The notes under the pieces are model-generated. The model saw only the letters and a list, made by a program, of their open reading frames with translations. It ran no database searches and was not told where the DNA came from. From the NCBI GenBank assembly GCA_016185145.1, contig JACPOB010000111.1, forward strand, positions 1 through 64,000: DNA of 64,000 nucleotides, in the 5' to 3' direction. The DNA comes from Rhodospirillales bacterium. Its GTDB lineage: Bacteria; Pseudomonadota; Alphaproteobacteria; Reyranellales; Reyranellaceae. This document shows positions 16,258 through 25,243 of this stretch, piece by piece. Every line of letters starts with the position of its first letter. Position 1 is the first letter of the stretch. The position numbers and the translations under genes are program-made.

Positions 16258-17493
16258 ATGAGCGATACACCGCGCTGTCGTCTCTGCGGAGGGAGCCACC
16301 TTTCGCATCTTCTCTGTCTCGATAACCTGCCGATTTCACACTACCTGAGAAAGAGCCCTCAAGATCCCGATCCGCGCTTCACCGTGGGCTTCGATAGCTG
16401 CCAGGATTGCGGCCTGCTGCAGATCGTGAAGGCCATCCCCGCCGATCTGCTCTACAGCGAGGCGGACACCTACACGACCGGCTTTCAGCGGCCGCGGCAC
16501 CTGGACGATCTGATCACCACCGCGGTCGCCCGGCAGGACCCGGGCAAGGCGATCGACATCGGCTGCAACGACGGCACGCTGATGGAGCATCTGGGACGCG
16601 CTGGCTACACGCAGGTGGTCGGGCTGGAGCCCAATGCCGTCGCGGCCGCCATTGCCCGCAAGAAGGGCTATGACGTCTACACGGGCTACCTCGATCGGAA
16701 GCAGGCGGAGCGTATCGTCGCCGAGCAGGGACCTTTCGACACGTTGTTCCTGCGCCATGTCGTCGAGCATGTCAGCGATCTTGACGGCTTCTTCGCCGGT
16801 GTCCGCGCGCTGCTGCGCGACGATGGCCTGCTGGTGCTCGAGTTGCCTGATGTCGAGGAAAGCTTCGAGCGCGGCAGCCCGGCGATCCTCTGGGAGGAGC
16901 ACGTAAACTACTTCACGCGGACACTCGCCGAGCACCTGTTGAAACGGTTCGGCTTCGAGGTGTGCGACCGGCGGAGCTACGTGTTCGGCGGCGGTTCGAT
17001 GGCCTTCGTCGCGCAGAAGAAGGCAGCGCCGGTTTCCTGCGCGCTCGGGCTACCCGACGTTGCCCCGATGAATGGCCTGCTGCGCCGGTTCGCCGCCGGC
17101 ATCGAGCGGCAGAAGGCCGAACTCGGCGGCCTAGTCGAGCGTGCGCGCGCCGCCGGCTTCCAGGTGCTGGTCTATGGCGCGGCGCCGCGGTCCTGTTTGC
17201 TCGTGTCGGTCTGCCAGATCGCCGACAAGATCGACTTCGTGGTGGACGACCGCCAGGACATTCACAATCGGCTGATGCCGGGAACGACTCGGGTCGTGCG
17301 GCCGCTCGCCGAGGTCGCGAACGCCGCCGGCGGCAAGCTGCTATGTCTGCTGGGCGTAGGCTCGGAGAACGAGTTCAAGGTGCGCAAGCGCATCGCGGCG
17401 GCGGTCAGCTCGCAGATCGTCCATGTCAGCCTGTTTCCGCCGCGGGATACGCTGCAAAGCATCGCGGCGGCCCGCGAAACAATTCACGGATAG
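16258..17493 (+). CDS. SAM-dependent sugar C-methyltransferase with N-terminal zinc-binding domain
   Basis: This 411-residue protein has the three-part layout of NDP-sugar C-methyltransferases (TylC3/CloU relatives). It has an N-terminal zinc domain with CRLCGG and CQDCG, a central SAM fold with AIDIGCNDGTLMEHL, and a C-terminal domain with VYGAAPRS and VVDDRQDI. HVVEHVSDLDGFF is the usual post-fold segment, and WEEHVNYF holds the His-Tyr pair considered catalytic in this family. A keto NDP-sugar is the expected substrate. It precedes two aminotransferases by 12 bp, so it may methylate an amino-sugar precursor. A second member is at 23960. Confidence 0.85.
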   Translation: MSDTPRCRLCGGSHLSHLLCLDNLPISHYLRKSPQDPDPRFTVGFDSCQDCGLLQIVKAIPADLLYSEADTYTTGFQRPRHLDDLITTAVARQDPGKAIDIGCNDGTLMEHLGRAGYTQVVGLEPNAVAAAIARKKGYDVYTGYLDRKQAERIVAEQGPFDTLFLRHVVEHVSDLDGFFAGVRALLRDDGLLVLELPDVEESFERGSPAILWEEHVNYFTRTLAEHLLKRFGFEVCDRRSYVFGGGSMAFVAQKKAAPVSCALGLPDVAPMNGLLRRFAAGIERQKAELGGLVERARAAGFQVLVYGAAPRSCLLVSVCQIADKIDFVVDDRQDIHNRLMPGTTRVVRPLAEVANAAGGKLLCLLGVGSENEFKVRKRIAAAVSSQIVHVSLFPPRDTLQSIAAARETIHG

Positions 17494-17505
17494 GGATCGT
17501 CCTTC

Positions 17506-18648
17506 ATGTCGCGTATCGACCTGGCGCCTCAGCCCAACGGCTACAAGGTTCAGTGGTCCTACCTGCCCAAGCAGTTCAGCGCCGAGAACATCGAGGAGAT
17601 CCTCGATCTGTTCCGCAAGTTCGTGCCCACCGGCGACTTCACGCTGGGCAAGCCGGTGCGCGAGTTCGAGGAGAGGTTCGCCGCGATGATCGGCACCCGC
17701 CATTCGATCGGCGTGAACTCCGGCACCGATGCGATCAAGCTCGGGCTGAAGGCGCTGGGCGTCGGGCCGGGTGACGAGGTGATCACGACGGCCAACACCT
17801 TCATCGCCACGGTCGGCGCCATCAGCGAGCTGTTCGCGCGTCCCGTATTCGTCGACTGCACCGACAATTTCTGCATGGACGTGGGACAGGTCGAGGCGAA
17901 GATCACCAGGAAGACCAAGGCGATCGTGCCGGTCCATCTCGCCGGCCAGATGACCGACATGCCGGCGCTGATGGAGGTCGCCAAGAAGCACAACCTGCCG
18001 ATCGTCGAGGATTCCTGCCAGTGCATCCTGGGCAACATCGACGGCAAGAACTCGGGCACCTGGGGTCGCTCCGGCGCCTTCTCGCTGCATCCGCTCAAGA
18101 ACCTGAACGTCTGGTCCGACGGCGGCATGATCGTCACCGACGATGACGAATTCGCCACCGTGCTGCGCCAGCTGCGCAATCACGGGCTGGCCGGCCGCGA
18201 CAGCGTGGTCCGCATGGGCTGCAACTCACGACTCGATTCGGTCCAGGCGGTAGTCGGCAACTGGCTGATCAACCAGGTCGACTTCATCACCAATACGCGC
18301 ATCAAGAATGCTGCCTATCTCGACCGGGCTCTGAGCCGCATTCCCGGCATCAAGCTGCCCCAGCGCTTCAACAACCGGAAGCTGGTCTTCCACCTCTACA
18401 TCGTCTTCGCCGAGCGCCGCGACGAGCTGGTCGCCCATTGCAAGAAACAGGGCGTCGAAGTGAAGGTGCATTATCCGGTGCCGCTCTACCAGCAGGAAGG
18501 CCTGAGCGAGTACGGCTACGAGAAGGGCGATTTTCCCGTGACGGACCGCCACGCGGCGACGATGATCTCGTTTCCGGCGCATGAGCACCTGACCGAGGAG
18601 CAGCTCGCATACACTGTCCAGACGGTCGAAGAGTTCTATGGGGTTTGA
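17506..18648 (+). CDS. DegT/DnrJ/EryC1/StrS family PLP aminotransferase (first of two)
   Basis: This 380-residue sugar aminotransferase has the VNSGTDAIKLGL phosphate-binding loop, VEDSCQ holding the Asp that pairs with the PLP nitrogen, and SLHPLKNLN with the Schiff-base Lys. It should convert a keto nucleotide sugar to the amino form using glutamate. It is linked to the C-methyltransferase upstream and followed at once by a second aminotransferase. The 1-bp gap to that ATG shows coupling. Which sugar it uses is not visible. Confidence 0.9.
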   Translation: MSRIDLAPQPNGYKVQWSYLPKQFSAENIEEILDLFRKFVPTGDFTLGKPVREFEERFAAMIGTRHSIGVNSGTDAIKLGLKALGVGPGDEVITTANTFIATVGAISELFARPVFVDCTDNFCMDVGQVEAKITRKTKAIVPVHLAGQMTDMPALMEVAKKHNLPIVEDSCQCILGNIDGKNSGTWGRSGAFSLHPLKNLNVWSDGGMIVTDDDEFATVLRQLRNHGLAGRDSVVRMGCNSRLDSVQAVVGNWLINQVDFITNTRIKNAAYLDRALSRIPGIKLPQRFNNRKLVFHLYIVFAERRDELVAHCKKQGVEVKVHYPVPLYQQEGLSEYGYEKGDFPVTDRHAATMISFPAHEHLTEEQLAYTVQTVEEFYGV

Positions 18649-18649
18649 G

Positions 18650-19765
18650 ATGGCGAAGCATGACATTCCCTACGTCAATCTCCCCGCCCAGGGCAGGGAT
18701 CAGCTCGAGGACCTGAAGCGCATCTTCGAGCAGGTCGTGCTGAAGGGCTCCTTCGTCGGTACGCATGACGACCTCGCGGCGCTGGAGAAGCGGCTGGCCG
18801 AATATTGCGGCACGGCCGAGGCCGTCGCCCTCAACTCGGGCACGGATGCGCTGCTGCTGGCCATGAAGATTGCAGGCGTCGGCGAGGGCGACGAGGTCAT
18901 CACGCCGCCCAACTCCTTCGTGGCCTCGACCGCCACCATCATCCAGCTGGGCGCCAGGCCGGTCTTCGCCGATGTCCTGGCCGACCAGAACATCGACCCC
19001 GAGAAGGTCGCCAAGGCGATCACGCCGCGAACCAAGGCGATCATGCCGGTCCATCTCACCGGCCGCATCTGCCAGATGGAAGAGATCATGGACCTTGCCA
19101 ACCGGCACGGCCTCGTCGTGATCGAGGACGCGGCACAGGCGATCGGCTCGATGTACAAGGGCAAGCTCGCGGGCTCGATCGGGCACTTCGGCTGCTTCTC
19201 CGCCCATCCGCTGAAGAACCTGAATGCGCTCGGCGACGGCGGCTTCGTCACCACCAACGACAAGGCGGCGGCAGAGCGCATGCGCCGTCTGCGCGCGCAC
19301 GGCATGGCTGACCGGGCGACCATCGAGGAATGGGGCATGGTCTCGCGCATGGACACGCTGCAGGCGGCGGTCCTGAACTATCGCCTCGACAAGCTGCCCG
19401 ACATCATCACCAAGCGGCGGGCCAACGCCGCGCTCTACCAGAAGCTCCTGCATCACGAGCGGATGTACGTGCCGCCCTGCCGCAACGAGGAGTTCAACAC
19501 CTTCCACACTTTCGTAATCCAGATCGACAAGCGCGACCAACTGCAGGCCCACCTGAAGAGCATCGGCATCAAGACCGCGATTCACTATCCGGTGCCGATC
19601 CATCTGCAGCCCGCCGCCAAGGCGCTCGGGCACAAGATGGGCGATTTCCCAGTGGCCGAGCGCCAGGCCGACCGAATCCTGACGCTGCCGGTGAACCAGT
19701 ACATGAGCCAGGCCGATGTCGAGACTGTGGCCAGGGAGGCGATGGCGTTTCTTGACACGTACTAG
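18650..19765 (+). CDS. DegT/DnrJ/EryC1/StrS family PLP aminotransferase (second of two)
   Basis: This protein has 371 residues from the ATG at 18650; an ATG at 18638 inside the previous gene is less likely. It has LNSGTDALLLAM, VIEDAAQAIG and the PLP Lys in SAHPLKNLN. It is similar in length and motifs to the preceding aminotransferase but clearly diverged. The pair may aminate two positions of one sugar or serve two sugars. The C-terminal HYPVPIHLQPA segment is typical of enzymes acting on nucleotide-linked hexoses. Confidence 0.9.
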   Translation: MAKHDIPYVNLPAQGRDQLEDLKRIFEQVVLKGSFVGTHDDLAALEKRLAEYCGTAEAVALNSGTDALLLAMKIAGVGEGDEVITPPNSFVASTATIIQLGARPVFADVLADQNIDPEKVAKAITPRTKAIMPVHLTGRICQMEEIMDLANRHGLVVIEDAAQAIGSMYKGKLAGSIGHFGCFSAHPLKNLNALGDGGFVTTNDKAAAERMRRLRAHGMADRATIEEWGMVSRMDTLQAAVLNYRLDKLPDIITKRRANAALYQKLLHHERMYVPPCRNEEFNTFHTFVIQIDKRDQLQAHLKSIGIKTAIHYPVPIHLQPAAKALGHKMGDFPVAERQADRILTLPVNQYMSQADVETVAREAMAFLDTY

Positions 19766-19805
19766 GCGTCTGTGCAGCCCTGCGTCAGGATTGAAAGGCT
19801 AGTTG

Positions 19806-22466
19806 GTGAAACGTTTTTTGCGTGAAAGGCTGAGCAAGCTTGCTCAGACGCTTTGGCCGCCCCTCAAGGCAAGACGGTTGGATTTCCGGAGGAGGTTGGA
19901 GGGCCGAACAACATTACCTGCAGCTCCGAGCCTGCGCGACTTGTTAAACCATACCGACGACCTTTTGGCGTTGGAAGTCCATTACGGATGCTTCGGGCTG
20001 ATCGAGATCCGGCTGTCCGAACTGAGCGAGATCATCCGCAGCAATACGATGGTCTACGAGGGAACAGCCGTCGATGTTGGAGCGCTGGACCGCTTGTGGG
20101 TCAACTTGCTGCGCCTCGGTCTGTTCGATGAGCTCGTCCATCTGGTTAAGCAGTACGACTTGCCGCTCAAGGCCGAAGTAAAGACATTCCTCGACTTTTG
20201 CGGACGCGAGTATGCCGCTTGCCGCAAACGCGGCGAGGCGTATCGCGCCGAGCACCCCGACCACGACATATTCATGCTGGGATGCATCGTCTGGGGTGAG
20301 GTGTATGTCGGGAACTTCCTGCGCTACAACATTCGCTCGATGCTGTCGGCCGGCAATCTCACCGCGCTCGCTGCTCAGGGGACGGTGGTGTTCAGCATCG
20401 TCACAGACGCGGCTGGCGCGCAGCAGATACGCAGCCACCCGTTGTTTCCCAAGCTTGAAGAACTCGGCGATGTCGAGTTCACCATCGTCGCGGACGAACT
20501 CACGGCGGTCCTGACCAGTGGTCATCTGGTGCGTAACTTCTATGTTCTATACGGGATGCTGGATCACTGCTCGATCTTCTTTGCTCAAGGAGCCGCCAGC
20601 CACCTGTTCATGATTCCCGTCGATTCAATCGTCGCGGACGGCTCGCTGAAGAATATGGCGAGCTATCGTCACCAAGGGTACGAGTGTTGCGGTGGCGGAA
20701 ACCTTGTTGCCAACACCGAGACGTTCCTTCCAGCGATCGATGCGATGTTTGACGCCGAAGGTCCGATCACGATCTCGACGGAGAATCTAGCAACTCTTGC
20801 CGCCGAGCACGCGCACCATTACTTCACCTCCCAAGTAGTCGCGGCTGAGAATCAGGATTTCGGCAAACATCCGCGCGAGGTTTTCTGGCCTATAGAAGGT
20901 GGCCTTGAGATCCATTCGGTCTTCATCCATCCGTTGTTCACGACGGCGTCGGGACTGGCTCGCTATAGGCGCAAGCATTACGCCAATATCGATCACGGGA
21001 TGCTTCCGCGGATTTTCGCCGGTGCGGGTCACATCAAGATCATTGAGGATCCGCGTGAAGCCTACGTGAACAACTTCACTGCTGCCGATCGGCTCTATGA
21101 AACCACGGGTCGACCCTTCGACTACGGCGACTTGCTGCGCGCCCATGACAACAGCTATCCCGTGCAGAGAAGACTGTTTGCTCGGGCGCAGATTCTCCCG
21201 TGCCGCTTGAAAGGCTGGACTTCCTATCGCGATGTCGTTGCAGACAGTCGCGAAGTCACCGCTCGACTCAAGGGTGGTCTGCTATCGCCGAACGGCAACT
21301 CCGCAGTCGAAGGTTCCGCACTCACCATCATCCTGCCGACCCACAATCGGCCGGATTTGGCCAAGGCCCAGCTTCGCTTTCTCGAGGCCTCTGCCGTCTG
21401 TCATCGCGTCATCGTGGCCGATTCAAGCGATGTAATCGACGAAGAACTCAGGAAGGCTTGCACCGGCCGAACTGAGTACCGTCGCTTTCACCCGAGAACA
21501 GACCTGGGCACAAAGCTCGCGAGGGTTGCACGCTTGGTGACCACACCCTATGTCGCGACGGTGCCCGACGACGACGTGAGCTTTCCGCATACGATCGACG
21601 CGTGTCTCGACTATCTTCAACGTCATCCTGACTACGTTGCGGCCCAAGGTTATGTGTTGCGCTATAGCGCCAGCGAAACCCAACTCGACATCCACAGCGT
21701 GCATTGGTTCATACCCAGCATTGACCAATCGACACCCTTGCAGCGGTTATTCGAACTCGTACGTCGCTATCAGAATTTCTTCTGGGCCGTCTTCCGCACC
21801 GACGCCTATATTCGTGCAACCAAAGCTTCCAAAGCCGCGAAAGCAGGGTTGTTTCAAGAGTTGGCAATCTGCGCCACGATGGCTTTGCTGGGCAAGTTAG
21901 CCCGTCTGCCGATGATACATACCTTGCTCGGCGAAGAAGTGTCCTTTGAACCGTCGTCCCGGGCCCATCCCTTGTTCGCATTTATCAACGACTCGGCGGC
22001 GTTTTTTCACGCCTATGGTCAATACCGCGACGGATTGGTCCGCCTGCTGCTGCGGTTGAGGGAGAAGGGGGGTGCGAGAAGGCGCAAGGACCGACTCGCA
22101 CACACTATTGATGTCATCCACGCGAGCTACTTCGGTCGCGAGGTTGACACGGGAATCATAAATCGTGCGGCAGAAGTGCTCATCGACGACTCCACCGAGC
22201 TTCCTACAGGGGGAAAGCTTGTGCACCGCAAGCCGACCATTGAGCCGGACGACGCAGTGCATTTATCGGCAGTACCCGGGCACTCCTATATTTGGCGCAA
22301 CGCCGTTCTCAACGCCGAGCCAAGGTCCGAGATCTCAATCAGCAACGACGAGATCGCCCGTGTCGAAGCTGCGTTGGACGACTACCTCTGTTCGGTCGGT
22401 AGCGCATCGGGTCGGGCTGGGAAATGTCTCACCGCAGATTCGCGGCAACAACATCCGGCTGACTGA
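19806..22466 (+). CDS. Two-module protein: unassigned family module fused to a GT2-like glycosyltransferase
   Basis: The protein has 886 residues from GTG 19806, 7 nt after AAAGG; a TTG lies one codon earlier. Residues of about 150-480 match the module of the protein at 14523, with CIVWGEVYVGNF and DSIVADGSLKNM. From about 505 a GT2-type fold starts with LTIILPTHNRPDLAK and continues to VPDDDVSFPHT near 585, a clear acidic metal site. The chain thus joins a putative transferase of unknown family to a second, recognisable glycosyltransferase. Base composition is more AT-rich than the upstream genes. It ends 35 bp from the converging CDP-sugar operon. Confidence 0.72.
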   Translation: MKRFLRERLSKLAQTLWPPLKARRLDFRRRLEGRTTLPAAPSLRDLLNHTDDLLALEVHYGCFGLIEIRLSELSEIIRSNTMVYEGTAVDVGALDRLWVNLLRLGLFDELVHLVKQYDLPLKAEVKTFLDFCGREYAACRKRGEAYRAEHPDHDIFMLGCIVWGEVYVGNFLRYNIRSMLSAGNLTALAAQGTVVFSIVTDAAGAQQIRSHPLFPKLEELGDVEFTIVADELTAVLTSGHLVRNFYVLYGMLDHCSIFFAQGAASHLFMIPVDSIVADGSLKNMASYRHQGYECCGGGNLVANTETFLPAIDAMFDAEGPITISTENLATLAAEHAHHYFTSQVVAAENQDFGKHPREVFWPIEGGLEIHSVFIHPLFTTASGLARYRRKHYANIDHGMLPRIFAGAGHIKIIEDPREAYVNNFTAADRLYETTGRPFDYGDLLRAHDNSYPVQRRLFARAQILPCRLKGWTSYRDVVADSREVTARLKGGLLSPNGNSAVEGSALTIILPTHNRPDLAKAQLRFLEASAVCHRVIVADSSDVIDEELRKACTGRTEYRRFHPRTDLGTKLARVARLVTTPYVATVPDDDVSFPHTIDACLDYLQRHPDYVAAQGYVLRYSASETQLDIHSVHWFIPSIDQSTPLQRLFELVRRYQNFFWAVFRTDAYIRATKASKAAKAGLFQELAICATMALLGKLARLPMIHTLLGEEVSFEPSSRAHPLFAFINDSAAFFHAYGQYRDGLVRLLLRLREKGGARRRKDRLAHTIDVIHASYFGREVDTGIINRAAEVLIDDSTELPTGGKLVHRKPTIEPDDAVHLSAVPGHSYIWRNAVLNAEPRSEISISNDEIARVEAALDDYLCSVGSASGRAGKCLTADSRQQHPAD

Positions 22467-22501
22467 GACCGGTTGACTAGGTGTAGCCTGGGGTGCCGAC
22501 T

Positions 22502-23398
22502 TTAAGTGATTGTCCGAGCGCACCACCACGAATAGGCGTCGGCCAGTCCACGTTCGAGTGACCGCGTAGGCTCGAACCCAACTTCAGATCTCAATCGGTT
22601 TACCTCAGCAACTATGCGTGGCGGTTCATCTGTGCGGCCGGGAAGAGCCCCAAGGCGGAGAAGGTGTGATCGGCCTGAAATCCTGCCCAATCGGTAGGCG
22701 ATCGAGGCGATGCTTTCGCCGACTCCGCTGGCTATGTTGACAGGGCCGCAAACGGCGGAAAGGGCGAGAGCCGCAAGGGCCTCTCCGGCGTCGCGCGCGT
22801 CCAGGAAATCGCGAACGGCCAGACCCTGCGTCAACAGCACGGGCTCGTTGCGCGCAAGACCGCGGGCGACTGACGCCACCAGACGTCTCTCGTCCTCGAA
22901 CGGTCCGTACAGGTAGAACAACCGCGCCCAGGCAAATGACAAGCCGTCCAGTGCTTCCACCACCCGACGCGCAGCGTCCTTTGCGACCGCGTAGAGGGTG
23001 GTCGGATCGATCGCGGTGGCAACCTCATCGCAATTGGCGTCCTCTGGCCAGCGATACTCGAAACAGGTCCCGACGCCGACGAAACGCCTGACGCCCAAAT
23101 CCAGCGCCGCCCGCGCCAGCATGAGCGTTGCGCCGGCCCAATCAACATTCTCAGGGGCGGTCCAGAACTTACCGTGTTCTACATTCCACGCAGCGTGGAG
23201 AATCGTATCGGGCCTGACATTGTCCAGGAGCTGACGGACGTATTGGGGGTCCAGCAAGTTTCCTTCATGCACCACCACTTGCGGCATCCAAGCATGTGAC
23301 CGCAGCGACAAGGCGTGAACTTGCGCGCCTCGGTCGACCAGGCTTTTCACTGCCCATCTTCCGATGAAACCGGAGGCACCTGTCACCAGAACTCGCAA
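22502..23398 (-). CDS. NAD-dependent epimerase/reductase, last gene of the CDP-sugar operon
   Basis: The protein has 298 residues from TTG 23398, which has GGGGGA 7 nt upstream; no ATG or GTG starts this conserved N-terminus. It begins with VLVTGASGFIGRWAV and has a LYAVAK catalytic Tyr-Lys pair and the ARLFYLYGP segment. It would reduce or epimerise the 4-keto sugar made by RfbG and modified by the C-methyltransferase and epimerase, giving the final CDP-sugar. The epimerase gene lies 19 bp upstream. The exact stereochemistry cannot be read from sequence. Confidence 0.8.
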   Translation of the reverse strand: MRVLVTGASGFIGRWAVKSLVDRGAQVHALSLRSHAWMPQVVVHEGNLLDPQYVRQLLDNVRPDTILHAAWNVEHGKFWTAPENVDWAGATLMLARAALDLGVRRFVGVGTCFEYRWPEDANCDEVATAIDPTTLYAVAKDAARRVVEALDGLSFAWARLFYLYGPFEDERRLVASVARGLARNEPVLLTQGLAVRDFLDARDAGEALAALALSAVCGPVNIASGVGESIASIAYRLGRISGRSHLLRLGALPGRTDEPPRIVAEVNRLRSEVGFEPTRSLERGLADAYSWWCARTIT

Positions 23399-23417
23399 AA
23401 TTTCATCCCCCGGGACG

Positions 23418-23963
23418 CTAGTCGGCCGTTGCCGCAGCAAAGGTTGGCCGGGCCCTGTCGGCGTCCGAGACGATGGCGATCGTGGGAAACGGCCAGTCGA
23501 TGCCGAGCATCGGATCATCCCAGCGGACGCCCCTCGCGGCTTCCGGATGGTAGCGGGTTGTCATCTGGTAGTAGACCTCGGTGTCATTCACCAACGTTTG
23601 GTAGCCGTGTGCAATACCTTCGGGAACGAACAAACTGCGCCTGTTGGCGGCACTGAGCTCAACGCCGATCCAACGGCCGTAGGTCGACGACACCTTGCGC
23701 ATGTCGAGCAGGACGTCGTAGATCGCTCCTGCCGTGCAGCGCACGATCTTGGCCTCGGCATGTGGCGGCGCCTGGTAATGCAGGCCGCGCACTGTGGCGC
23801 GCCGGATGTTCCATGCGATGCTGGCTTGAACCGGCTGAAACGACAAGCCATGAGCAGCGAACTCATCAACACAGGCGACGCGCGCAAAGAATCCGCGCGG
23901 GTCCTCCTTGCGTTCGATGTCGATGATGAAGACTCCGGCAAGATCGGTCTTGGTGAAGATCAT
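23418..23963 (-). CDS. RmlC-like sugar 3,5- or 5-epimerase
   Basis: The protein has 181 residues, standard for dTDP-4-dehydrorhamnose 3,5-epimerase relatives. It shows EDPRGFFARV, the TVRGLHYQ strand with the catalytic His, and FVPEGIAHGYQTL with the conserved cupin loop. It overlaps the C-methyltransferase stop as ATGA and feeds the reductase gene. In CDP-sugar operons this step epimerises the 4-keto-6-deoxy intermediate after or before C-methylation. It is the second RmlC-like gene in the window and not closely related to the one at 160. Confidence 0.87.
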   Translation of the reverse strand: MIFTKTDLAGVFIIDIERKEDPRGFFARVACVDEFAAHGLSFQPVQASIAWNIRRATVRGLHYQAPPHAEAKIVRCTAGAIYDVLLDMRKVSSTYGRWIGVELSAANRRSLFVPEGIAHGYQTLVNDTEVYYQMTTRYHPEAARGVRWDDPMLGIDWPFPTIAIVSDADRARPTFAAATAD

Positions 23964-25243
23964 GATGGCGAGCCGCCAGCTATGACGTGCGGATAGGGCA
24001 CCGGCACGACGAAGCGACCGCCGGCGCGCAGGTAGTCTGCCTGCTGTCGCACGATTTCATCGGCGAAGTTCCAGGCCAGCAGTACGACGTAGTCCGGGCG
24101 GCGGGTCAGCAATTCCGAAGGCGCGACGATGGGGATGCCGACGCCCGGCATCACTCGCCCTTGTTTGAGGGCGCTGACGTCGGCGACGAAGTCCAGGAGG
24201 TCGGAGCCGACGCCACAGTAGTTGACGAGCGTTGCGCCCTTGGCCGAAGCGCCGTAGGCGGCCACCGAATGGCCTTTGCCCCGAAGGTCCCTCACGAAGT
24301 CGCGAAAGACCGTCGCAAATGCACGCACCTTGTCGGCAAAGCGCCGGTAGGTGGCGATGTCGGCGACGCCCCGGCGCTGCTCGTCGGCCAATATGGCGGC
24401 GACGGAAGGCGACGGCGGGACATTTTGGGCATGGCGCGCAAACACACGCAGCGAACCGCCATGCACTGGGATACGCTCGGCATCGCATATCTGCAGGCGG
24501 CTGTCGGCGAACAGCCGGACCAGCGGCGTCAGAGCGAAGTAGCAGAGATGCTCATGATAGACCGTATCGAATTCCAGTCGGTCGAGGAAATCGAACAGGT
24601 ATGGCACCTCGACGACGGCAATGCCGTCCGGCTTGAGCAGCGCGGCAATGCCCGCGACGACATCGGTCAGGCAAGCGACGTGAGCCAGCACGTTGTTGGC
24701 GTGAATGACATCGGCGCCCCTGCCGTCGGCAGCGAGACGACGCGCCAGTGCCAACGAAAAGAACTCATTCACCGTGTCGACGCCTCGAGCGCGGGCGATG
24801 GCTGCAATGTTTCTTGCAGGCTCTATGCCCAGGACTGGCACGCCGGCCCCGACATAGTGCTGCAGCAGGTAGCCGTCGTTGCTCGCGATCTCAACGACGA
24901 GGTTGGCGGCGCCAAGACCACGCTCCAGCACAAGTCGCTTGGTGAGCGCTCCTGCGTGCTCGACGAAGCTGGGCGAATTCGAAGACAAATACACGTAGTC
25001 GCGAAACAGCCGCTCCGGATCGACGGTTTCGCGCAGTTGGGCCAGGCTGCATTGCGGACAGATCGCCAAGGTCAGCGGGAATCGTTCCTGCGCAGCGGCC
25101 GCGGCGGCGTCGGCTGCGAGATCGTTAGCCAGCGGCATGTCGCCGTAGCCGAGGACATCCTCGATGACGTGACTACAGACGCGGCACGAGGACACCTTGT
25201 GGAAGAGTTTGGCCGCGGCCACGCGACGAGTCTTCAAGGGCAA
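23960..25243 (-). CDS. SAM-dependent sugar C-methyltransferase (CDP-sugar operon)
   Basis: The protein is up to 427 residues long. The zinc domain is seen as CRVCSH and CPQCS, the SAM site as VVEIASNDGYLLQ, and the catalytic region as YHEHLCYF. The C-terminal nucleotide-like domain has VAAYGASAKGATLVNY. It resembles the protein at 16258 in layout but is much diverged. TTG 25243 is the longest start; GTG 25222 would remove the overlap with rfbG. Lying between RfbG and an RmlC-like epimerase, it most likely adds a methyl branch at C3 of CDP-4-keto-6-deoxyglucose. Confidence 0.87.
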   Translation of the reverse strand: MPLKTRRVAAAKLFHKVSSCRVCSHVIEDVLGYGDMPLANDLAADAAAAAAQERFPLTLAICPQCSLAQLRETVDPERLFRDYVYLSSNSPSFVEHAGALTKRLVLERGLGAANLVVEIASNDGYLLQHYVGAGVPVLGIEPARNIAAIARARGVDTVNEFFSLALARRLAADGRGADVIHANNVLAHVACLTDVVAGIAALLKPDGIAVVEVPYLFDFLDRLEFDTVYHEHLCYFALTPLVRLFADSRLQICDAERIPVHGGSLRVFARHAQNVPPSPSVAAILADEQRRGVADIATYRRFADKVRAFATVFRDFVRDLRGKGHSVAAYGASAKGATLVNYCGVGSDLLDFVADVSALKQGRVMPGVGIPIVAPSELLTRRPDYVVLLAWNFADEIVRQQADYLRAGGRFVVPVPYPHVIAGGSPS

